Positions 42,045-51,932 are shown, counted from the first letter of the stretch. The stretch is DNA of 64,000 nucleotides from Sepioteuthis lessoniana (GCA_963585895.1 OY757934.1:44803783-44867782); one strand, 5' to 3'. The notes: generated from the sequence alone by a model not told the origin. Numbers and translations: made by a program.

Positions 42045-42235
42045 ATAGATGGGACACTAACAGGTACTACCACTCTAGTTCAGAGTGGACATGGGAGTAA
42101 TGGTGATGACGAGGTACACCACATTAGGCAGATGTCTAGAACTGAATCCTTACTATCAGATGCAGTTTAGTTTCATACCAAGGAAAACCCCTTTTTTGGT
42201 GGGAGGATCTTAACCTCCACTTGAAGAAATAGGAA
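42045..42235 (-). repeat. Family A, 5' half
   Basis: Plus strand shows the reversed motifs GATGGGACACTAACAGGTAC, CAGAGTGGACATGGGAGTAA, GACGAGGTACACCACATTAG, CTAGAACTGAATCCTTACTA. Confidence 0.7.
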
Positions 42236-42635
42236 TCTAATTGCAAGCTGTGCCGTTACGGCGCGCTATTGTCTTTAGAAATGTATGCCAGTTCAAAAAG
42301 CTATCCGTCTTTATGAGTGTTTGATAAGTCAGTTCAGGGATCGTTCTTTGCAGCAAACAGTTACATGTTACTGGCGGAGAAGCTGGGTGCTTTCTGGTAA
42401 TCTATATTGCTCTGAGACATCCCATCTAAAATATTTAATTTTTTTATAACCATGATATTATTTGTTATTCAAATATTTTCTAAATTGTTAAAATCTTTTG
42501 ATGTTTTTCTTTTTTTTCAATTGGCCATTCAACAAAATTGTCAAAGGGAAATTTGCTTGATTATTAATTTGCTCATAAACATAAAACAACGAATTGGTTG
42601 AACCGTTACTTAGAAAATTATTGGTTGCGCTTGTT
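42236..42635. other. Spacer, nothing recognised
   Basis: No repeat or coding motif identified. Confidence 0.35.
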
Positions 42636-42639
42636 TGGT

Positions 42640-42714
42640 TGGATTTTATGGCATATAAAACTTTGTAGATCATTTAATGCCAAATCCAGTGTACACACAC
42701 ACTAGCACACTGAT

Positions 42715-42749
<35 letters not shown>

Positions 42750-42873
42750 CATGTGTGTGTGTGTGTGTGCGTGCGTAAAAGTTCTATCCTTGATATTGAG
42801 CACTATTTAATAATACTGCAATATTTGGTCCCCATCAACTCGCCAAGGGAACTAGTAAGAACCACAAACCTCT

Positions 42874-42921
<48 letters not shown>

Positions 42922-43512
42922 GAGTAGTTTTTTGGTAACCTTTGTCATCAAACCAGAGTTCATTTATTTGTACACAGTTGAATGATATTAAGTATTGCTA
43001 TCTAACACCAATAATGGTGGTGTAATGGTCATCGTTGTAGGAAATGGACACGGCGACACGAGTTCAAATCCTGGACGAGACTGATAGCATTTCACACTGA
43101 ATTCAAACCTGTTAAACTCCGCTTAAAAATTGACCTTGTGTCATATCCTGCCCGAGTGGAGGGGTTGGGTAAATAGGATAATTCTATTTTGTTCTAATCA
43201 ATTGTTCTCTCACTGTTAAATGGTTTCAAGACACACAGTTTCAAGACACACAGTTTCAAGACACACAGTTACATAGTTAAACAGATATTTAGACCCATAG
43301 GTGTGACCCTAACAGGTACTACCACTCCAGGTCAGAGTGAACCGGGAAGTAATGGCAATAAAGGGGGTTCTTCGTGTTTCCTAAAGCTCCAGGACTGGAG
43401 CGTCACTCTCAGTTGTAGTTTAGTGTTATATCAATGACACTCATTAGTGAAGGTCTTACTCCTCTGAAGAGATACTGTCTGTGTATCCTACAGCCTTTGC
43501 CAACTGGGCAAG
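42640..43512 (-). repeat. Family A copy broken up by other repeats
   Basis: Minus-strand pieces: tail at 42640-42690, middle at 42925-43012, middle and head at 43185-43512 (ending GCCTTTGCCAACTGGGCAAG complement). Interruptions: (CA)n/(TA)n/(TG)n at 42697-42770, a SINE B 5' extension-like block 42778-42862, (TA)n 42882-42918, and a shortened SINE C at 43016-43182. A 15-bp unit GTTTCAAGACACACA is repeated three times at 43223-43270. Confidence 0.7.
43016..43182 (+). repeat. SINE family C with its core deleted
   Basis: Head GGTGGTGTAATGGTCATCGT, CACGAGTTCAAATCCTGGAC runs through TAGCATTTCACAC directly into GAATTCAAACCTGTTAAACT and the tail TTGACCTTGTGTCATATCCT, GTGGAGGGGTTGGGTAAAT. The core, about 130 bp in the reference copy, is missing. 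Confidence 0.85.
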
Positions 43513-43539
43513 CTTAAGAAATAAAAAACAAACAACAAT

Positions 43540-43685
43540 TAGTTTGGTTCGGTTTGGTTTTTATGGCATATCAAACGTTGTAGGCTATTTAATGCCAAAT
43601 CTTTTTTATACAAATAAACTGTTCTATTTCAAATAATTCAGTAGAGCATAAGTATGCAGTTAAAAGGTCAAAAATGAAACATAAA
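43540..43685 (-). repeat. Family A 3' end
   Basis: Reverse complement: GATTTGGCATTAAATAGCCT, ACAACGTTTGATATGCCATA and (AACC)n, with two internal units. Confidence 0.8.
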
Positions 43686-44029
43686 CAATAAAGTGAGGAG
43701 TATTTCTTCTGTGATTAAGTGTCTGACTTTTTCCAGCTTCCTGTTATTTTTTCAGTCATGGGGCTACAACGTGGATGGAATAAGTCATGTGGGTCAATCT
43801 GGTGCCGTATAAGAAAGAAAATACTGATTATTATAACGTTATCTTACTGGTTAATATATTGTATCTACATATATATATGAAAGGAAAATGACTCTTAAGA
43901 GAAAGAAAAAGATAGAAAGAAAGAAAGAACCATAAGAGTTACAATGAAAAAGATAACCAAGTTAGTTGCTAAACAATAAATATGAGAAAATGCTCAGTGC
44001 TTCCATAGAACCAGTTTAACAGATATTTA

Positions 44030-44940
44030 CAGGGTGGAACGATAGAATTGTCGTCCTAAAGAAAACAATACTACAGCTTTATTTTAAAACTTTTATTGAA
44101 AAAATCAATTCAGGTAACTTGATTATGTAGTAGAGCTGACATCTATTCAATGTAGCAGCCTTCAGCCTCAATCACCGCCTCGATACGGATCCGGAACTAG
44201 GAGCATGCCTTTTCCACAAGCGCCGGCGGGAGCTCGACGAATACTCGGCGGATGGTGGTGATCAGGCTGGCTTTGGTGTTGTGGGAGGTCATGTTGGGGA
44301 TGTTCTCGACGTATGACCAAACGAAGAAGTCCAGCGGGTTCAGGTCGGGGGAGGAGGGGGGCCAGTGAGAGAAGGGTACAAAGTCGTTGCACTCCTTCTG
44401 AAGCCAAGTTTGGGTCTCTTTGGACTTGTGGGCCGGCGCAGAGTCCTGCTTCCACACCCAGGGTCTGCCACCGGTCACCTGTTTGCACTAAGTGATCACC
44501 ACACTCTTCAGCACATCCCGGTACACTTTGGTGTTGACTTTCAAGCCGACTTGGAAGATGTGAGGTGGCATGATGTGGCCCTCACTTGAAGCCACACCAA
44601 AGACCATAACCGTAGCCGGAAACTTTCTCTTCATCACCCTGGGCACGTCCCTGTTATTCGTCGCAATCCAGATTTGCATTTTGAGGGTGCTGGCAATGGT
44701 CCTGTTGTCATAACTTAGATCGGTAGAGACCATGAGTTGTACAGCAGTGAATCTCCGATCTCGCTCGTTGAACATTGTGTCACTTTCAGACATGATAGAA
44801 GGCTCCTATCGCTCTTGGGATTTGTACACAACTGGCCAACTAGTAGATGGTCAGCAACAAAAAAAGAAAACCGGTTTTCATTAAACGGAAATAGAATGAT
44901 GTCGTCTTTTCTAGGGCGACAATTTTATCGTTCCACCTTG
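44030..44940 (-). mobile_element. Internally deleted maT-type (DD37D) element, copy 2
   Basis: TA at 44028-44029 and 44941-44942. Ends CAGGGTGGAACGATAGAATT GTCGTCC and the inverted partner CAAGGTGGAACGATAAAATT GTCGCCCT. Same family as 23789-24637 but the internal deletion has different edges: here STLKMQI joins WIATNNRDVPRVMKRKFPAT; in the other copy STLKMQIRTVQRA joins RGMKTKF. So the two shortened forms arose separately, or from different parents. Confidence 0.92.
44197..44793 (-). pseudogene. maT-type transposase remnant
   Basis: 44793-44488 codes MSESDTMFNERDRRFTAVQL, the start of the DNA-binding region, then jumps across the deletion to WIATNNRDVPRVMK and GHIMPPHIFQVGLKVNTKVY. One in-frame stop (after SVVIT) separates it from 44478-44197: VWKQDSAPAH (second Asp), WLQKECNDFVPFSHWPPSSP, DLNPLDFFVWSYVENI (third Asp) and VEKACS. 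Exactly 37 residues lie between the two Asp. The first Asp is in the deleted part, so it is catalytically dead. Confidence 0.88.
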
Positions 44941-45214
44941 TACTACCCAGGAATCACCAAAAAGGATCTTCAAGAAAACTTTATTAGAAAGTGATTAAGA
45001 CAAACGGATAAAAATAAAAACGCAGTTGAAGTTTGAATGAGAGAATGGAAACGCGTAAATAGACAGTTAGCGATTGACCAGCTGTTTAATTCTGTGCCAG
45101 CATTCATTCAATATCTGAAGTCGTTGATTTAAAAATTCTTTAGGAATGGGTTATAAGCTAGCTTAATTTCCTTTGTCACTGTCATTCGTCAAGACCCAGC
45201 AACACAATGTTTAA

Positions 45215-45302
45215 AACTAACGAGCCTGATCAGGAATTAAATGGGTGACCACTTGAGAATACGGCGACGATGAGCATCTTTCAGACTAAGTTAGGCTTAA
45301 GA
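45215..45302 (+). pseudogene. 5S rRNA-like fragment (3' two thirds)
   Basis: AACGAGCCTGATCAGGAATT, then AAATGGGTGACCACTTGAGA, ATACGGCGACGATGAGCAT parallels the 5S rRNA order GCCUGGUUAGUACUUGGAUG, GGUGACCGCCUGGGAAUACC, GGUGCUGUAGG. The match is clear around GGGTGACC-CTTG-GAATAC, weaker elsewhere. Could be a dead 5S gene copy or the head of a 5S-derived SINE. No T-run terminator follows closely. Confidence 0.5.
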
Positions 45303-46380
45303 AATTTTCATGTAATTACCTCTTTAAAGTAGACACGTTATTTTCAAATCATCCATTCGGTCTGGCAAAAAGTTATGATAGTAGAGCGCGTAGTGAGTAT
45401 CGAACATTGTGCACCATAAAAATATTCTGAGCTTTAGGGAAAAATGGAAACACATCTGAAAATATGATTAGTCGATAATCCACCAATGAAATCAAAGGAT
45501 GATATTATGCATTGATTTCTTGGTGAACTAATCTACTCTTGTCACCTTCATTAATATTGTCTTCACAATAAGGGAATTTTTGTAGATTATTTTTGCAATT
45601 TACTTTTGCCGTGTTTCATCAATAGATTTAGAAAATATAGCTTTCAATAAAAGTTTGAATCAGCGAGCCTCAATGATTTTCCTTTCATTCCAGAACAAAG
45701 AAGGGTCTTCAAATTTAGAAAGGTGATATCACAGATTTTCGAGGATACTGTTGATACTTATATCCCTTTTAGACATGGTTATCAGATTTTTCCATTATTT
45801 GCTATTAGTTTGTACAAAGGGTTCAATGAATTCTGCATTCACAATAATCAGCAACAAGGCATTTCCTCAACAACTTAAATCATACTTTTATTAAAAGGAG
45901 TAAAAATAACAATATCTATCTATCTATTTATCTATCTATCTTGGCATGTCCAAGTCGTTCTCGTTGCTTCTGTCCCTCATTTTCTATCTTGCTTTCTCAC
46001 TATCTGTCTTTCTGTCTGTCTGTTGATTGGTTCAGGTTTTTCATTTTTATTTTGGTGTGCTCACAGTGATCTATCTCTCTATCTATTTTTCTACTGTTCG
46101 ATTTTATCCACTTCTGTGTCATCTATTCTTCATTTTCTTTCCCCTCTCCATTTGTATTGCATCCATTTTCTTCCTTTAATCTTTTAAATAGATTTCCAGA
46201 ATTTTCCTTCTTGTTCAAGCTGATGGGCGCCATGGGCATTTTACATTTAAAACGTCGCGGTCAGTTGACAAACAGGCTAACAGTTGCCATGACAACAGTT
46301 ATCGACGTTGACATTAATGACCAGACATGTGCTTTAATCAATAATGCTTTCATACAAGGGCAGTGTGCCACAATCTTTGT
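45303..46380. other. Mostly single-copy-looking sequence
   Basis: Holds a TATC repeat (45916-45945), pyrimidine-rich stretches (45950-46150) and, at 46283-46296, an RFX X-box-like GTTGCCATGACAAC. A plus-strand frame (46157-46474) has no domain and runs into a CA repeat. No gene supported. Confidence 0.4.
46283..46296. promoter_or_regulatory. RFX X-box-like palindrome
   Basis: GTTGCCATGACAAC differs from the canonical X-box GTTGCCATGGCAAC at one base. RFX factors bind such sites, for example upstream of cilia genes. No gene start is visible nearby, so this may be chance or a distal element. Confidence 0.4.
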
Positions 46381-46392
46381 AAAGGACACAAT

Positions 46393-46393
<1 letters not shown>

Positions 46394-46428
<35 letters not shown>

Positions 46429-46475
46429 GTGTGTGTTTGTGTGTGCGTGCGGGTGTGTGTGTGTACGTGTGTAAG
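46394..46475. repeat. (CA)n(TA)n(TG)n microsatellite, inverted-repeat type
   Basis: CA run, short TA run, TG run: the two arms are complementary. Confidence 0.92.
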
Positions 46476-46839
46476 TATCATATACACACCACATATCAAA
46501 GAAATCACTGATTAGGAAGAACATAATATTTTTAAAAAACTATCATTAAGATGTCGACTTATTGATGTAGGTAATTTTAGTACTTGCATATGCATGTCTG
46601 AATATATATATAATTCAGACACGTGGCATACTACTCATCTGAAGATCATGGCCGTGAAACACTGATTCGTGAGTTTTTATCCAGTTTTACACCTTTTACA
46701 TCTTACATGTTTTTTGCAACAAAAATATATTGTTATATTGCTCTATATGTTTGTGCATTAAGCTCTGTAAGGATTCTACGGATTTCAGCATTGAATTTTG
46801 ATTATAACTACATATATTTATCTATCTATCTATCCATCA

Positions 46840-46868
46840 AACTATATATATATATATATATATATATA
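46840..46868. repeat. (TA)n microsatellite abutting mariner M4
   Basis: TA tract whose last TA is the target duplication of M4. Confidence 0.93.
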
Positions 46869-47721
46869 CGAGGATCAACGAATATTTTACAGACTTTTTC
46901 GTATGGGTACTTTTATTGAGAGTACACACATGAAACCCTAGTCCCCTTCGAAGTAATCTCCTCCGGCTGCAATACACTTGTTGTGCCGTTCCAAAAACTT
47001 CTGGAAGGCCCCATGGAAGTCCTCTTGTGTGAGCGTGTCAATGACCTTCGTCACAGTCTCTTTCATCTCCTCAATTGTCTCATAACGACAGCCTGTGAGC
47101 TTAGGGAATAACCAAAAGTCACAGGGAGCAAGGTCTGGACTATAGGGACGGTGAGGAACTGTGTTTATGCCCATCTTGGTCAAATAGTCTGTAACAAGGA
47201 TGGAGTTGTAGACTGGTGCATTGTCCTGGTGGAAATGTCACTGACCCGATTTGAAGATTGCTGGCCTGTTCCGACCGAATCTCTTCCTGAACTCCCTTAA
47301 AACCTCAACATAGTAACCCTAACCCTAACCCTTTGGCCAATCAACTCTGGTGTTCTGACTTCCTTACTCCTCCCACACCTCTCATCATCCCTCACAGACT
47401 CCCTGCCTTCTATGAATCTCATGCCACTGAAAAACTGATGCTCGATTCATGCAAAATGGTCGAAAAGTAGTCTGAAGCATTCCATACGTTGTCTCTGTGG
47501 CATTTAATCCAAGTTTAAAACAGAATTTTATTGCATATCGTTCTCCTAAAGTGTCCTCATGTCCAGATTGCATTTTTGAAATTCACCAGCCGTAACAATC
47601 AGGTTTTAGTAGGGTTTATTCAAATTCCTGCTGTAGCTGTTCATTTTAACCTGAAATCATAAAAATTGGTCAGTTATCTCATAAGAGGTATAGCAATAAG
47701 ATACTGAATTTTCAAGAGTCT

Positions 47722-47722
<1 letters not shown>
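46869..47722 (-). mobile_element. Internally deleted mariner, copy M4
   Basis: Left end CGAGGATCAACGAATATTTT ACAGACTTTTTCGT after TA. Same gene order and the same deletion junction as M1 and M3, with the telomere-like TAACCCTAACCCTAACCCT at 47313-47331. The far terminal repeat is missing, and (TA)n begins right where sequence similarity stops (about 47720). Confidence 0.9.
46938..47183 (-). pseudogene. Mariner M4 transposase, C-terminal remnant
   Basis: MTKMGINTVPHRPYSPDLAP, CDFWLFPKLTGCRYETIEEM, then FHGAFQKFLERHNKCIAAGG and DYFEGD with a proper stop. The third catalytic Asp (of CDFW) is present in the canonical YSPDLAPCDFWLFP block. The second Asp block (QDNAPVYNS) is just upstream in the same frame but beyond a stop or shift. 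The N-terminal remnant is at 47573-47385 (YAIKFCFKLGLNATETTYGM). Inactive. Confidence 0.85.

Positions 47723-47748
<26 letters not shown>
47720..47748. repeat. (TA)n microsatellite replacing the end of M4
   Basis: TA tract directly following the truncated mariner. Confidence 0.93.
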
Positions 47749-47754
<6 letters not shown>

Positions 47755-48054
47755 TTATTCAGTCTAGTAAATCCGGAGTAGGGAAAAATTCCAATTTATT
47801 CACTTAATATGACTGATTGTGGTTTTTCCAAGAGAAAAAAAATATATGTATATATGTGTGTTTGTGCCTACAAAAATAACATATACGTCGATGTATATTG
47901 CTCTTTCTCAATCTTTAATAGGTTAACTAGTTTGGTGAATTCAACCCCCTGCCAACATGTCATGGGTCCACATGGCAAAGTAAGGCCCGTTACCTTTCCT
48001 GTCTGTCGAACTCATACCGATGTATTTAATATCATTACTGTGATAAATGCTCTG

Positions 48055-48985
48055 TCGGTGACGTTAGAATACATTGACTGAATTCTTTGCAGAAGGGTAA
48101 GACTTTTATCATTAAGGGTTTTCGGACTATTGTCTTCATCTTTATTGATATTTCCACAACGTTTCGGCTGATATGTCCTCTGACCTTCTTCAGGTGTTTG
48201 TCGAACTCGGAAACTTACACCGAACTACGTCCTTTATTGAATCCACGGGGATCGCTTGTTCTGATTCCGTTAGCCATAACCGGGTACAAGTGTTAAGTAT
48301 TCTTGTATTGTTACTCGCCTGTAGTCAGGATTGAACCTGCAACCACTTGATGATTGTCTCTTTAGAAGCTTAGGGAACCAACGCCTATAACCGTTACGCT
48401 ATGTGTCCAGCTAGAAATTCAGACAACAAGAAGAGTAAGACATTCCTCAAAAATAGATGTCCTGAGTATAACATTAAATTGCATCTAATGGTGAGGCTAC
48501 GGTTCTGAATTTTTGGAGAGTGTGGAGTACCCGTTTATATCTACTACTCTCATATTCACTCAGATTCCGATAGGCAGTACCTGTTAGGATCTCATCAGTA
48601 GGTTAAATAAATCTGTTTGAAAATTATTTGTATTAAATTGGAATACTTGAAACCATACAACAGCGTATAAATTATTTGCATTAAAAATAGTCACTTAAAG
48701 CTATAATCATTTATTTAGGATCTTTATTAGCTACTTGAAGCCATATATCTGTGTAAAAGTAATTACTCCTAAATAAAAACTACTTGAGGCCAAATAATTA
48801 TTTGTATTATATAGAAGTACTTGAAACCATACTACTGTAGGCAAATTATTTGTATTAGATTGTAATACTATATAACTACATTAATCGTATTAAGAAGAGG
48901 TTTGGTTTAGTTTGGTTTCTTTGTTTAATAGCATATCAACCTTCCTTGGTTATTTTAATCCTAAATTCTTCCCGGCAGAAGAACA
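48055..48985 (+). repeat. Family A copy with a SINE E inserted
   Basis: Head at 48055-48103 (TAGAATACATTGACTGAATT, CTTTGCAGAAGGGTAAGAC), continuing at 48442 with ATTCCTCAAAAATAGATGTC, CTGAGTATAACATTAAATTG, GGTGAGGCTACGGTTCTG. Several internal units (48600-48880) follow, then a diverged end. Confidence 0.85.
48104..48428 (-). repeat. SINE family E copy, 13-bp target duplication
   Basis: AGAAGGGTAAGAC (48091-48103) and AGAAGAGTAAGAC (48429-48441) flank it. Minus strand: tRNA-like head GGACACATAGCGTAACGGTT (A box) and GTTGCAGGTTCAATCCTGAC (B box); tail CACCTGAAGAAGGTCAGAGG, ACATATCAGCCGAAACGTTG. Same structure as 21187-21528; 325 bp. Confidence 0.9.
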
Positions 48986-49110
48986 ACAGTGATCCATATC
49001 ATGTAGGATAAGGGAGGTCATATTTTTTTTCTAAGGCTATTAGTCCGAAAGTGAATTTAATAACGTTAACTCACTTCGATTTCGGAGAGAAGACTTACCC
49101 AGAGCAATAA
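48900..49110 (-). repeat. SINE family D, tail and core
   Basis: Reverse complement: TTCACTTTCGGACTAATAGC core, then GAAGAATTTAGGATTAAAAT, AACCAAGGAAGGTTGATATG and an (AACC)n end. The tRNA-like head is cut off near 49110. Confidence 0.65.
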
Positions 49111-49170
49111 CCGTTTGTGAATTATTGCGATTGGGTGACAAAGGAATCTACGTCGTCGGCACGCTTTGAT

Positions 49171-49253
<83 letters not shown>
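49171..49253. repeat. (CA)n(TA)n microsatellite
   Basis: 24 bp of CA followed by nearly 60 bp of TA. Confidence 0.95.
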
Positions 49254-49256
<3 letters not shown>

Positions 49257-49472
49257 GCACTGTCCTGTCAATCTTGACGTATGAGAACCCAGCACTTCTG
49301 TAAAAGATATGATCTGTTGGACTACCCCCAGAAATGATTTGTTTATAGTGGCGAATTTTTATGTAGAAACCACCCACCCTTTTTAGATAAACTGATAACT
49401 AAAAAATGGTGTACCAATGTGTCACGGATTCTCCTAAACAACATACTTTGAGTACTGATTTTCTCCTTTTTC

Positions 49473-49538
<66 letters not shown>
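49473..49538. repeat. (TA)n(TG)n microsatellite
   Basis: TA run then about 45 bp of TG. Confidence 0.95.
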
Positions 49539-49539
<1 letters not shown>

Positions 49540-49794
49540 TTAGGCAATTGCTATGTTTTGGACTAAAGTCTACATAAACGTTGAAATTTTGTATTTCTTT
49601 TGATTATCGTAGACAAAAAATGCTATGTAATGACCGACAAAGATATCTGCTGTGAGAGAAATGAATTCTTCATTTTTTCGTGTCTGAAGCAAAGAAAGCA
49701 AATTCATTGGTTTCAATTACAAACGTAGCCGAAGGAAGTAGAAGAAGAAGATATTTGATATGGTTTAAAATGAGAAGAAAAATGGCCGAAAACT

Positions 49795-49807
49795 AGCAAC
49801 AGCAGCA

Positions 49808-49843
<36 letters not shown>

Positions 49844-49946
49844 TCAGGCATTGGGATGAAAATACATCGAAAAGCAGTAGAGAAGAATGATAATAAAAGG
49901 GAGAAGAAGAAGAAGAAGAAGAAGAAGAAGAAGAAGAAGAAGAAGA
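49795..49946. repeat. (AGC)n and (GAA)n trinucleotide repeats
   Basis: CAGCAG/CAACAG run at 49798-49842 (about 15 units) and GAA run at 49903-49946 (about 14 units), 60 bp apart. Confidence 0.95.
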
Positions 49947-50191
49947 ATTCTGACATTTTCGAATAGAATTATACTAAGCAACAAAAGCAACAGCCGAAGA
50001 AAAAGAAGGGAAGCAAAAATAAAGGAGAAGAAGAAGAGTAAAAAAGAAGACAAATTCAAGGAGCAAATATGAAAAACGAAAAGAAAGAGAGAAAGAATAG
50101 TAAAAAAGAAAACATGAATTCAAGGGGAAAATAGGCAATATATTTCAATTTTTTTTGTCTCAATTTCTCGGCAAGCCTTCTTTCTTCGTTT

Positions 50192-50192
50192 C

Positions 50193-50247
<55 letters not shown>
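50192..50247. repeat. (CT)n microsatellite
   Basis: About 56 bp of uninterrupted CT. Confidence 0.95.
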
Positions 50248-50250
<3 letters not shown>

Positions 50251-50409
50251 GAAAAAAAAAAAACGTCCGTAAACACGCATGTGGTCACTCAGGACAACTT
50301 CACCATTGCAAACCCTGCCATATATGTTACAAGCCAAAAATCTATCTTGGGCGTTGGCATTAACCACGTACATGCCATATGATTTTATGGGTTTGCTATA
50401 GACCCACAC

Positions 50410-50620
50410 AACTTGTCACAGAATTGACATGAATTTCCTGTTAGCTGCTGAGGATGTAGAAGCGTAAAATCAGCCTGCAATTGTTTGCCGTTTTGAGATC
50501 TCATATGACTTGTAAGTCCAGCAATGGATCAAGACACCCTACTATTTATAGCACAAGCATGTTCAGGCTGAAAAGTGACCGGGACCAAAGTCAAGTCTTG
50601 TTTTTGAAATGCTCGTTTCA
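50410..50620 (+). repeat. Interspersed repeat H, copy 2 (uninterrupted)
   Basis: CTTGTCACAGAATTGACATG, CCTGCAATTGTTTGCCGTTT, GAGATCTCATATGACTTG, GCATGTTCAGGCTGAAAAGT, GGGACCAAAGTCAAGTCTTG. Parallels 1545-1665 plus 2140-2195. Confidence 0.6.
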
Positions 50621-50629
50621 AGATAACTG

Positions 50630-50631
<2 letters not shown>

Positions 50632-50693
<62 letters not shown>

Positions 50694-50852
50694 GAAAGGC
50701 AAAAGACAACGATGAAAGAAAGGGGGAAAAAAAGAAATATAGGCAAAAAAATAAGAGAGAGAAAAGGAAAATTGAAAAAAAGTAAAAATGTAGAAGGACG
50801 AAGTAGAGCATAAAAAGGAAGGAAGGAAGGAAGGAAGGAAGGAAGGAAGGAA
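50632..50852. repeat. (TA)n and (GGAA)n microsatellites with purine-rich sequence between
   Basis: TA 50632-50688; purine-rich plus strand; GGAA at 50817-50851 (about 9 units). Confidence 0.93.
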
Positions 50853-51007
50853 TACAGAAAAAGAGGAAAACGTGGTCATCGAGAAAAAGAAAGAAAGAAA
50901 AATAGAGAGAAATATGGCCAAATAAAAGGAAAAGAAAGTAGAACCGCAACAATAACAACAAAAGTGACATGTGAAAAAAAGAAAAAGAAAAAGAACATGT
51001 TCATATA

Positions 51008-51061
51008 AAGAAGAAGAAGAAGAAGAAGAAGAAGAAGAAGAAGAAGAAGAAGAAGAAGAAA
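51008..51061. repeat. (GAA)n microsatellite
   Basis: About 18 uninterrupted GAA units. Confidence 0.95.
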
Positions 51062-51635
51062 CGGTGGAAATTTCGACAGAATCTGAAAGTGAAATATGGA
51101 GAAAAAATTTAAAGATCCTTCTAAAATTCAAAAATACAACATAACAAAATAACATTAAAAACTAACAAACTACTTGCAAAAATAATGAAATTTTTGAAGG
51201 GAGTTATGTAATAGAAACCAAAAATATTCCAGTCATAATTTCGCATCCTTTTCCGCAAATATGAAACCAGATCCCTTTTTGTTTTTTTTTAAGAGAATAT
51301 TTCCAGTCTAATAACGAGCCCTTCTTCCTTTCGCAAAGCAATAAAACATTCAGTTGTTGTAATTATTGATATTTATAATGTATCAAATAGGGAAAATGTC
51401 TTACGATTGCCATGCATATATTTTACTCTTTAAACAATTAAATGAGAAAGAGACGAGTTGATTTCACATTCAAAATATCTCGACTACAAACTTCACAGTG
51501 AAGATCTAAGTGAAGTGCCTGTTCTTATTTAATGAAAGATAAATTTTGATATTAGAACTAATAAATAAAGTAGTGGATCTTAAACTCGTCTCATAGACTG
51601 CTATCGTTGTTAAGAAATCGTTCCTCACTGAGTCA
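51062..51635. other. AT-rich spacer, nothing recognised
   Basis: No gene, repeat or motif identified. Confidence 0.4.
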
Positions 51636-51639
51636 TTTT

Positions 51640-51885
51640 GCATTTGTGGCCGTGTTCGCCTATGGTCCGGGAGACCTGGGTTCAATCCCAGGTCGCATCA
51701 TACCAAAGACTTTAAAAATGGTACTTGACACCTCCTTGCTTAACACTCAACAATATAAGATGCGTATCAAGGATAAAGTGGAGCAATCCTTGGAAAGAAG
51801 TAGTGCCCTTCTCTACACCTTGGTGTAGTAGCTATTGAAAAGGGAGCCTTCTGATCGCCTTTGACTACGGTCGCTAACTTTATTT
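51640..51885 (+). repeat. SINE family B copy, head truncated
   Basis: GTTCGCCTATGGTCCGGGAG, CCTGGGTTCAATCCCAGG (B box), GACTTTAAAAATGGTACTTG, CCTCCTTGCTTAACACTC, GTGTAGTAGCTATTGAAAAG, GGTCGCTAACTTTATTTTA. Confidence 0.85.
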
Positions 51886-51900
51886 TATATATATATATAC

Positions 51901-51932
<32 letters not shown>

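Noticed and set aside
50529-51155. 208-codon open frame on the minus strand
   Set aside because: Built from GAA, GGAA and TA microsatellites read as poly-Ser, FLPS and IY repeats; no biological sequence.
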